A stretch of 5,311 nucleotides of DNA. Origin: an uncultured Bacteroidota bacterium. GTDB taxonomy: Bacteria; Bacteroidota; Bacteroidia; Chitinophagales; Chitinophagaceae. Numbering within the stretch: the first letter of the stretch is position 1; the number at the start of each line of letters is the position of its first letter. The notes under the pieces are model-generated. The model did no database searches. It was not told the origin of the DNA and was given only the letters and a program-made list of their open reading frames with translations. Location: NCBI GenBank assembly GCA_946887345.1, contig CAMPKR010000192.1, forward strand, positions 1-5,311. Reading direction: 5' to 3'. The position numbers and the translations under genes were made by a program. Below, in pieces: positions 1 to 5,311 of this stretch.

Positions 1-2934
1 GTTAACTCAGACAACAAGACGCTGTATGTAGGCACGGCAGGCGGGGGCCTCTGGAAAAGCACCAATGCAGGCGCATCGTTCAAACCGATGTTTGATAAGT
101 ATTGCCAGAGCATAGGAGCGCTGGCTATTGATCAGAAGACACCTTCAACCATCTATGTTGGAACGGGTGAAAGCAATATGCGTAATTCTGTATCGATAGG
201 TAACGGCATGTATAAGTCGACCGATGGTGGCAGCAACTGGACCAAAATAGGACTGGACAGCACTGAGCATATTGCCAAAGTGATGATAGACCCCAAGAAC
301 TCTGATATCATTTACGCAGCAGCACCGGGGCCACTCTGGAGTGACAGCAAGCACAGGGGACTTTATAAGTCGACCGATGCCGGCAAGAGCTGGGAGAAAA
401 TACTCTACATTAATGAAAAGGCAGGTTGCGCAGATATAGCGATTGACCCTAATGATCCCAATATCATTTATGCCAGCACCTGGGAATTCAGAAGGCTACC
501 CTACTCTTTCAACTCAGGAGGTAATGGCAGCGGACTCTGGAAAAGCACCGATGGCGGTAAAAACTGGCGTGAGCTGAAGAACGGATTGCCTAACAAGCCA
601 TTTGGACGTATAGTGGTGACACTAGCCCCCAGTGCGCCAAAGAACCTGATAGCGATAGTGGAATCGAAAGAGACAGGACTATACATATCGGAAGACGGCG
701 GTGAAAACTGGAAAAAGCAAAGCGCGACTATGAACGTGGTTTCAAGGCCTTTCTATTTCAGCACACTGGTGATAGATCCTAAAGACCCGAAGCGTGTTTA
801 CCGCCCGGGGTTTGCCTTCTCCTACTCAAGTGATGGCGGCTATTCGTTCAGCGAAGCATCTGGTGACGGAGGTTGGGTGCATAGTGACCACCATGCACTT
901 TGGATAAATCCTAACTATACTAACCAGATGTATCTGGGTACGGACGGGGGTGTATACATAAGCCTGGACCGAGGTGCGACATGGATGTTTGTACAGAACC
1001 TACCGGTTGGTCAATTCTATCATGTAGCAATAGACGAGCAGAAACCTTACCGTATATACGGAGGTCTGCAAGACAACGGCAGCTGGATGGCACCTTCTGC
1101 CGCACCCGGAGGCGTTGGCAACTCAAATTGGATGAATGTTTTTTTCGGCGATGGCTTCTGGACTATTCCCGACCCGACCGATCCCAACACCTGCTATGCA
1201 GAATCTCAGGGAGGCAATGTATCGAGAATAGACCTGAGTACTCTAAAATCAGTTGGCATACAGCCGCAACAGGCGGTGGGCGAAGAAAAACTACGCTGGA
1301 ACTGGAACACACCAATAGTAGCAGGACAAGCCAACAAGAAGAACCTCTATGCAAGTGCGCAATACCTGTACAAGAGTACAGACCAGGGACGCAGCTGGCA
1401 GAGAATATCACCCGACCTGACCACCAATGATAAGAAGAAGCAAAAACAAGAAGAGTCGGGCGGATTGAGCGAAGACAATACTTCTGCTGAAAACCACTGT
1501 ACCATCTTTACTATTGCCGAGTCGCCCTTTGATGAAAAGACGATATGGATAGGTACTGACGATGGCAACCTGCAATACACTACGGATGGCGGTAGGAACT
1601 GGACGAACGTTGCCAAAAACTATGCTGTAGCCGGCATACCTGCACAAACATGGATCAGCAGCATAGAACTCTCACGCTATGACAAGAATACTGTGTACGT
1701 AACCTTTGACAACCACATGTATGGAGACATGAAGACCTACGTGGCCAAAACCACTGACGGAGGCAAGACATGGACGCAACTGAAGAGCGAAGAGTTTACA
1801 GGCTTTGCGCACAAAGTAAAGGAAGACCCTGTGAACGAGAACTTACTTTTCGTAGGAACAGAGATGGGACTTTTCTGCAGCATGGACGGCGGGGAAAACT
1901 GGTTCAGGATGAAGAATAACATCCCGGAATATGCGCTGGTGCGTGACATACAGATACACAAGGAAACCCATGACCTGGTGCTGGGCACGCACGGACGGGG
2001 TGTGATAGTGCTGGATAATATAACGCCGATACGCAATTTATCGCAGGAGATAGCGGACAAAGGTGTGCATATATTCCCTGCTGAGCCGATCGCTCTATCG
2101 AACGGAAAGTATGGCGGCGGTGGCTTCCCTTCGACCGGGGGATGGAGTGGCGGTAACCCCAGCTCAATACAACCGATACAGTATTACCTGAAAGAGAGAG
2201 TAAGCTCGGGTGAAGTGAAGATAGAGATATATGATACCGCAGGAAAACTGGTGCAGACACTACCTGCGAGCAAACGCAAAGGCCTGAACAAAGTATACTG
2301 GAATATGCGCCACACACCACCCAAAACAGCGACAGGGAGCACTAAGCTTGACTATTCAGGCTTTGTAGCGCCAATGGTATTGCCGGGAATATATACGATG
2401 AAGCTGAAAGTGGCAGACCAGGAATATAGCAGCCAACTGGTGATGACGCATGACACATCGAATCACAAATTTTCGGAAGAAGACAGGTACCTGCAGTACA
2501 AGACATCGATGGAGCTATATAACCTGCATGAGAACCTGGCGAAGCTGGTAGATAAGATAAATGCAGAGCAGAAAATGCTGAAGGAATATACTGCCAAAGT
2601 GAGCAGTCCGAAGAACAAAAAGCTGCTGGAAGAGTATAATACCAAGCTGGAAGACCTGCGCAGCACCCTGCTGGCAACCAAGAAGAAATCGATATTTGCC
2701 GATGAGAAGCAACTGCGTGAAGAGATAACAGAAGTGTACGGTTCCGTATGCGGACAGGAGTGTAAACCATCGAACCTGCAGATAGAGCGTACGAATATGC
2801 TGAAGGATGAGTATAAGGAGAAGGAAAAGGCGTACAACACGGTTTATAGCCAGTATTCTGAGAAGGTGAAGGAGGCTCTGAACCTGGATGAACCTAAGGA
2901 AAAAAAGGGTTCGTCGGGCAGGAATGCGAATTAG
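1..2934 (+). CDS. Asp-box (BNR) beta-propeller protein, sortilin/VPS10-like family; 5' end missing
   Basis: The reading frame is open from base 1 to a TAG stop, giving 977 residues with no start, so the N-terminus and any signal peptide lie outside the window. An ATG at 88 is internal: the residues before it already contain a propeller strand and an Asp box. I see eleven Asp boxes (S/T-x-D-x-G-x-x-W/F) beginning near residues 20, 73, 124, 182, 230, 276, 321, 459, 527, 584 and 627. This is the mark of sortilin/VPS10-like or 'BNR glycosyl hydrolase' propellers. Other motifs that I recall from this family are HSDHH (294-298), GLQDNG (355-360), SGGLSEDN (486-493) and THGRG (663-667). Residues about 720-820 resemble a FlgD-like Ig fold (EIYDTAGKLV). 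Residues about 830-960 are charged and probably helical or coiled coil. The C-terminus is Lys-rich and lacks a type IX sorting domain. A secreted or periplasmic location is inferred. No substrate can be assigned; a 'glycosidase' label would be unsupported. Confidence 0.88.
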   Translation, partial: VNSDNKTLYVGTAGGGLWKSTNAGASFKPMFDKYCQSIGALAIDQKTPSTIYVGTGESNMRNSVSIGNGMYKSTDGGSNWTKIGLDSTEHIAKVMIDPKNSDIIYAAAPGPLWSDSKHRGLYKSTDAGKSWEKILYINEKAGCADIAIDPNDPNIIYASTWEFRRLPYSFNSGGNGSGLWKSTDGGKNWRELKNGLPNKPFGRIVVTLAPSAPKNLIAIVESKETGLYISEDGGENWKKQSATMNVVSRPFYFSTLVIDPKDPKRVYRPGFAFSYSSDGGYSFSEASGDGGWVHSDHHALWINPNYTNQMYLGTDGGVYISLDRGATWMFVQNLPVGQFYHVAIDEQKPYRIYGGLQDNGSWMAPSAAPGGVGNSNWMNVFFGDGFWTIPDPTDPNTCYAESQGGNVSRIDLSTLKSVGIQPQQAVGEEKLRWNWNTPIVAGQANKKNLYASAQYLYKSTDQGRSWQRISPDLTTNDKKKQKQEESGGLSEDNTSAENHCTIFTIAESPFDEKTIWIGTDDGNLQYTTDGGRNWTNVAKNYAVAGIPAQTWISSIELSRYDKNTVYVTFDNHMYGDMKTYVAKTTDGGKTWTQLKSEEFTGFAHKVKEDPVNENLLFVGTEMGLFCSMDGGENWFRMKNNIPEYALVRDIQIHKETHDLVLGTHGRGVIVLDNITPIRNLSQEIADKGVHIFPAEPIALSNGKYGGGGFPSTGGWSGGNPSSIQPIQYYLKERVSSGEVKIEIYDTAGKLVQTLPASKRKGLNKVYWNMRHTPPKTATGSTKLDYSGFVAPMVLPGIYTMKLKVADQEYSSQLVMTHDTSNHKFSEEDRYLQYKTSMELYNLHENLAKLVDKINAEQKMLKEYTAKVSSPKNKKLLEEYNTKLEDLRSTLLATKKKSIFADEKQLREEITEVYGSVCGQECKPSNLQIERTNMLKDEYKEKEKAYNTVYSQYSEKVKEALNLDEPKEKKGSSGRNAN

Positions 2935-2972
2935 GACCTCACCCCCGGCCCCTCTCCACAAGTGGAGAGGGG
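2935..2972 (+). repeat. Palindromic intergenic repeat unit (CCTCACCCCCGGCCCC type)
   Basis: This unit starts at the base after the stop codon of the propeller gene. It reads CCTCACCCCCGGCCCCTCTCC and ends in the complementary GGAGAGGGG. I recognise it from memory as a repeat scattered between genes in many Bacteroidota genomes. In translation it gives the familiar spurious peptide SPPAPLHKWRG. The inverted repeat CCCCTCTCCA/TGGAGAGGGG (2949-2958 and 2963-2972) is perfect. Copy number in this genome cannot be seen from one window. Confidence 0.65.
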
Positions 2973-2977
2973 TTTTT
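2949..2977 (+). terminator. Rho-independent terminator after the propeller gene
   Basis: A perfect 10-bp GC-rich stem (2949-2958 with 2963-2972) closes a CAAG loop and is followed directly by five T (2973-2977). It starts 14 nt after the TAG stop. The stem is the palindrome of the intergenic repeat, so the repeat appears to serve as the terminator. Confidence 0.75.
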
Positions 2978-3004
2978 AGCCGGGCTGGAAAGTCGGGCTT
3001 TTTT
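2978..3004 (+). terminator. Second, weaker terminator-like hairpin in tandem
   Basis: AGCC (2978-2981) pairs with GGCT (2996-2999). After a G-G mismatch, GGCT (2983-2986) pairs with AGTC (2991-2994) with one G-U pair, around a GGAA loop. A run of six T (2999-3004) overlaps the end of the stem. The position directly after the first terminator suggests a backup. The mismatch makes it less certain. Confidence 0.5.
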
Positions 3005-3032
3005 GTGTGGTTTATGTGTTTCAATGCTGTGT

Positions 3033-3085
3033 ACCACCCCGGCCGCGAAGGGCGGCCACCCCTCCTAAAAACAGGAGGGGAGTCG
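3033..3085 (+). repeat. Double-hairpin intergenic repeat unit (CACCCCGGCC...CACCCCTCC type)
   Basis: Two perfect inverted repeats stand side by side. GGCCGC/GCGGCC (3041-3046 and 3052-3057) has a 5-nt loop, and CCCCTCCT/AGGAGGGG (3059-3066 and 3073-3080) has a 6-nt loop. The arrangement matches, from memory, another common Bacteroidota intergenic repeat whose translation gives peptides such as HPG..GRPPLLK. There is no T run after the second stem, so I do not call it a terminator. It lies 36 nt before the start of the downstream gene and could form part of its leader or upstream region. Confidence 0.62.
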
Positions 3086-3120
3086 AATTTTATCGTGTAA
3101 CTTGCAGTAAAATTGAACAA

Positions 3121-3846
3121 ATGAGACCACTAAAATTATCACTGTTAGCATCGGCTTTGTTGCTGGGCAGTGTGACCATGAAAGCGCAGAGCGCAGATGA
3201 AGTAATGAATAAGCATATAGCAGCTGTGGGCGGTGCAGAAAGCTGGAAAAAAGTTACCTCTATAAAGAGATCAGGAACGGTGAGTGTGCAAGGCAATGAG
3301 TGCAAGCTGACCATGACCCAGTCGCAAAGGAAGGGTTTCAGGATGGACCTTGACTTTGATATGGGTGGCACAGTGCTGAACAACTATGTGATACTCACTA
3401 ATACCGAAGGCTGGCAATACTTTCCTGTAGGCGGGCAAACAGCCCCACAGGCAATGACGCCGGAGCAGGTAAAAGAATCGCAGGAAGAACTGGACCTGAC
3501 CGACGACGTTATAAAACTGAAGACTGCAGGCACCAAAGTAAGTTATGACGGTAAAGAACAAGTAGATGGCAAAGAATGCCATAAGCTGAGTTATGCCACT
3601 AAAGACGGAGATCCCGTGACATTACATTTTGATGCAACTACCGGTTACCTGGTAAAAAAGACAGAAAAAATGGAAATGCAGCCAGGGCAGAAAATAGATG
3701 CTGCCAGCAGCTACAGCGACTATAAAAAACTTCCCGAAGGTATATCATTACCCATGAGCGGTAACGACCCCACTTTGGGTGCTTTCACTTTTACAAGTGT
3801 AGACATAAATAAGGGTGTAGACGATAGTGCGTTTAAAAGCAAGTAG
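3121..3846 (+). CDS. Periplasmic LolA-like (outer membrane lipoprotein-sorting-like) protein
   Basis: The product has 241 residues and ends in TAG. The ATG at 3121 is chosen because it begins a clean signal peptide: basic R2 and K5, a hydrophobic stretch at about 6-19, then MKAQ with likely cleavage after A22. An upstream GTG (3007) would only add residues translated from the repeat unit. The mature protein opens with a helix and HIAAVGGAESWKKVTSI (about 31-47), a pattern common in Bacteroidota LolA-like proteins. Strand-rich sequence follows, including VDGKECHKLSY (about 148-158), a YLVKKTEKMEM strand, and SDYKKLPEGISLP near the C-terminus. This suggests the half-barrel fold of LolA/COG2834 proteins, which bind lipid or lipoprotein. 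True LolA activity is not shown, and no lolCDE or other partner is nearby. Cys61 and Cys153 are the only cysteines in the mature protein and could pair. All seven Ile codons are ATA. There is no clear promoter or Shine-Dalgarno sequence. Confidence 0.85.
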   Translation: MRPLKLSLLASALLLGSVTMKAQSADEVMNKHIAAVGGAESWKKVTSIKRSGTVSVQGNECKLTMTQSQRKGFRMDLDFDMGGTVLNNYVILTNTEGWQYFPVGGQTAPQAMTPEQVKESQEELDLTDDVIKLKTAGTKVSYDGKEQVDGKECHKLSYATKDGDPVTLHFDATTGYLVKKTEKMEMQPGQKIDAASSYSDYKKLPEGISLPMSGNDPTLGAFTFTSVDINKGVDDSAFKSK

Positions 3847-3872
3847 GTTGGTTGACTTGCAGATATTATAAG

Positions 3873-3910
3873 ATAAGAGTCCCGGATATGGGACTCTTAT
3901 TTTTGTTTTT
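3873..3910 (+). terminator. Strong Rho-independent terminator after the LolA-like gene
   Basis: A perfect 11-bp stem ATAAGAGTCCC/GGGACTCTTAT (3873-3883 with 3890-3900) closes a 6-nt loop GGATAT. It is followed by a T-rich tract, TTTTGTTTTT (3901-3910). It begins 26 nt after the TAG stop and is oriented to end transcription of the LolA-like gene. Confidence 0.88.
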
Positions 3911-3926
3911 GGCAAGAACGTTGTGT

Positions 3927-3996
3927 GAGATTGCCACGCCGCGTCAACCAGGTATCATCACTTTATCTTTTTGTTCGTTTGCGGCTCGCAATGACG
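3927..3996. repeat. Imperfect inverted repeat, GAGATTGCCACGCCGC...GCGGCTCGCAATGACG type
   Basis: The two ends, GAGATTGCCACGCCGC (3927-3942) and GCGGCTCGCAATGACG (3981-3996), are imperfect inverted copies sharing ATTGC and GCCGC. The 38 nt between them are AT-richer. The end sequence CGTCATTGCGAG, read on the minus strand, is one I know from memory as the edge of short interspersed repeats seen in many bacterial genomes. In translation it yields the typical spurious peptides AARNDEG and RLAMTK. It carries no transposase and could be a non-autonomous element or a decayed remnant. Family identity and copy number are unverified. Confidence 0.55.
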
Positions 3997-4008
3997 AAGG
4001 GAGTTTTT

Positions 4009-4048
4009 ATAAAGCAAAGCCCGCGACAAGTCGCGGGCTTTGCTTTAT
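4009..4048 (-). terminator. Terminator of porV, possibly bidirectional
   Basis: A perfect 18-bp stem (4009-4026 with 4031-4048) closes a 4-nt loop. The GC-rich core is GCCCGCGA/TCGCGGGC, and the outer part is A-rich on one arm and T-rich on the other (CTTTGCTTTAT). On the minus strand it begins 13 nt after the porV TAA stop and ends in the T-rich arm. The symmetry means it could also stop plus-strand transcription, although the LolA-like gene already has its own terminator. Confidence 0.78.
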
Positions 4049-4061
4049 ACCTGAATGTCTT

Positions 4062-5240
4062 TTATTCACCTCCACTGCCTTCGAGCTTATCGAGCTCAAA
4101 CATGAGGGAGAAACGAAGTGTATTAGAAAGTGGATTGCGGTTGATACCTGAACCTGAAGGAACAAGGTAGGCTACGTTGATGTTGAACACGTTGTAGCGA
4201 ACACCGATACCACAGGTGAAGTATTTACGATCACCCTTTGTTTTGTCTTCGTAGAAATAACCGGCACGAACAGCGAACTGATTCTGGTACCAGTACTCAA
4301 GACCAGCGGAAATCTGGAATTCGCGCATTTCTTCGCCAAAGCCACCGGGAGCATCGCCGAATGAACCGAACATGCCTGATACCACAGACTTATCTGTAGG
4401 ATAGTATTGATTACCGGCAGTATCGAACTGAGGGCTTGGTACCAACAGCTTATTAAGGTCAAGTGCAAAAGTTACTTTGTTATACTCATCAAATTGAGAA
4501 GTATACGCAGCACCCAATCCAAGATTGATAGGAATGAAATCCCTGCGAAGTGTATTGTAAGAAATTTTAGAACCAACATTGGACAGGATAGCACCCAAAG
4601 CTAATGTGTTAGCACGGCCGCCGTCGAGTTCGTTTGTTTTACTATAGAACACACCAAGATCAGCAGCGAAGGCATTACCAGGTTTATAATTAGCCGTAGA
4701 GCTAACACCTGCTGCAATAGCAGAATGTATATACCGCAGGCTAAGACCTGTAGAGAGATAAGGAGACAGACGACGAGAATAACCGATATCGAAAGAAAAC
4801 TCACGAGGTTTACCTGTACCTATAGGCTGGGCATTCACGTCAGTATAATTGATATCACCAAGATTGAAGTAACGAAGTGAAGCACTTACTGCCTGGTTGT
4901 TTTCAGGACCAAATTTGGCAAAGCCTGAGATGTAACCCAACCAGATATCAGGAACCAGATCTTTCAGCCATGGTGTGTAAGTAAGAGAAACACCATATTT
5001 TTTTTCAGTAAAAGGTATCTTGGCCACGTTCCAGTATTGAGCATTAGCGTCGGCGCTGATAGCTATTCCCACGTCTCCCATAGCACCTGAACGGGCATCG
5101 GGTGAAATTCTTAAAAAAGGAACTGCGGTAGTGATGGTATTTACCTGACCATTAAGGTTTGCGGTGGACTGCGCCGTGGCTTTGTCAAAAGAAAAACATG
5201 CTAACAACCCTAATCCAACTAAAGCAAAGCGTTTTGCCAT
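4062..5240 (-). CDS. porV: Type IX secretion system outer membrane protein PorV (LptO)
   Basis: The 392-residue product ends in TAA and matches the usual length of PorV (about 390). PorV is a FadL-like outer membrane barrel. It takes cargo with C-terminal sorting domains from the SprA (Sov) translocon and passes it to the PorU attachment complex at the cell surface. Residues 1-23 form a signal peptide (K3, R4, hydrophobic core, ATA|Q cleavage). The conserved start of the mature protein is clear: PFLRISPDARSGAMGD (41-56) and DANAQYWN (64-71). Alternating strand-like segments follow, and a last strand NTLRFSLMF ends at about 381. An 11-residue polar tail comes after it. The ATG at 5240 is preferred over an in-frame TTG at 5297 because the longer form would precede the signal peptide and start at or before the promoter. 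In other Bacteroidota porU often lies just upstream, which here would be beyond the right edge. Ile codons favour ATC (11 of 20), unlike the neighbouring genes, which suggests high expression. Confidence 0.93.
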   Translation of the reverse strand: MAKRFALVGLGLLACFSFDKATAQSTANLNGQVNTITTAVPFLRISPDARSGAMGDVGIAISADANAQYWNVAKIPFTEKKYGVSLTYTPWLKDLVPDIWLGYISGFAKFGPENNQAVSASLRYFNLGDINYTDVNAQPIGTGKPREFSFDIGYSRRLSPYLSTGLSLRYIHSAIAAGVSSTANYKPGNAFAADLGVFYSKTNELDGGRANTLALGAILSNVGSKISYNTLRRDFIPINLGLGAAYTSQFDEYNKVTFALDLNKLLVPSPQFDTAGNQYYPTDKSVVSGMFGSFGDAPGGFGEEMREFQISAGLEYWYQNQFAVRAGYFYEDKTKGDRKYFTCGIGVRYNVFNINVAYLVPSGSGINRNPLSNTLRFSLMFELDKLEGSGGE

Positions 5241-5267
5241 TCTATTATTATTTATTTTAAAGTTTTG

Positions 5268-5298
5268 CAAAGGTATTTTATTTATACTTGTCAACAAA
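5268..5298 (-). promoter_or_regulatory. Bacteroidota-type promoter of porV
   Basis: Read on the minus strand, a -33 box TTTG (5295-5298) and a -7 box TACCTTTG (5268-5275) are separated by 19 nt. This matches the Bacteroidota consensus TTTG / TAnnTTTG at its usual spacing. A second TTTG directly upstream (5299-5302) would give 23 nt. The -7 box ends 27 nt before the ATG, which predicts a short AT-rich leader of about 20 nt without a Shine-Dalgarno sequence, as is common in this phylum. Confidence 0.82.
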
Positions 5299-5311
5299 CA
5301 AAGACATTAAT

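Noticed and set aside
981..1430. A 149-codon plus-strand frame and several minus-strand frames inside the propeller gene
   Set aside because: They lie wholly within a clearly coding frame with strong family motifs, and their products show no recognisable domain or signal peptide.
2888..3100. Small plus-strand open frame of 70 codons across the repeat spacer
   Set aside because: It overlaps the end of the propeller gene, and its peptide (SPPAPLHKWRG, GRPPLLK) is simply translation of the two repeat units.
3098..3115. Possible -7 boxes TAACTTGC (3098) and TAAAATTG (3108) for the LolA-like gene
   Set aside because: Both depart from TAnnTTTG and neither has a TTTG at the right distance; the second is only 5 nt from the start codon.
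3007..3120. GTG start extending the LolA-like protein by 38 residues
   Set aside because: The extra residues are translated repeat sequence rich in Pro and Arg, and they would bury a good signal peptide that starts at the ATG at 3121.
2515..3120. A 201-codon minus-strand open frame
   Set aside because: It is antisense to the coiled-coil end of the propeller gene and to the repeat units; its composition is explained by those sequences.
3852..4170. Two overlapping plus-strand open frames of about 80-100 codons
   Set aside because: They run through two terminators and the repeat block and then into porV on the other strand. Phrases such as AARNDEG and RLAMTK are typical of translated repeats.
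5196..5240. Lipobox-like LLAC at PorV residues 12-15
   Set aside because: The fit to the lipobox is poor, a better signal peptidase I site (ATA|Q) follows at 23-24, and PorV is an integral outer membrane barrel.
5241..5297. TTG start giving PorV 19 extra N-terminal residues
   Set aside because: It overlaps the -33 promoter box and would place polar residues ahead of a normal signal peptide.

Overview
The window looks like chromosomal DNA of a member of the Bacteroidota, plausibly from the Chitinophagaceae or a neighbouring group. Three things point there. The minus-strand gene at the right end is porV, a type IX secretion system component known only from this phylum. Its upstream region carries an exact Bacteroidota promoter (TTTG, 19 nt, TACCTTTG). 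The spacers contain short GC-rich repeat units of kinds common between genes in this phylum. The family-level placement is an impression, not a demonstration.

Layout. Positions 1-2934 (+) hold the 3' part of a large gene for an exported Asp-box (BNR) beta-propeller protein of the sortilin/VPS10-like family; its start lies left of the window. The spacer 2935-3120 holds two different palindromic repeat units, and the first one doubles as the core of a terminator. Positions 3121-3846 (+) encode a small periplasmic protein with a signal peptide and a LolA-like fold. The spacer 3847-4061 lies between convergent genes. It has a terminator at each end and, between them, one copy of a third repeat type. 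Positions 4062-5240 (-) encode PorV, with its promoter at 5268-5298.

How the genes relate. All three products are predicted to act in the cell envelope or outside it, but nothing shows that they form one pathway. Terminators separate the two plus-strand genes, and porV is transcribed toward them from its own promoter. PorV shuttles cargo carrying a C-terminal sorting domain. Neither neighbouring protein has a recognisable domain of that type, so neither is an obvious PorV client. I see no RNA gene, CRISPR array, transposase, phage gene or undescribed multi-gene system. The most interesting material is in the two spacers and in a codon-use contrast between porV and its neighbours.
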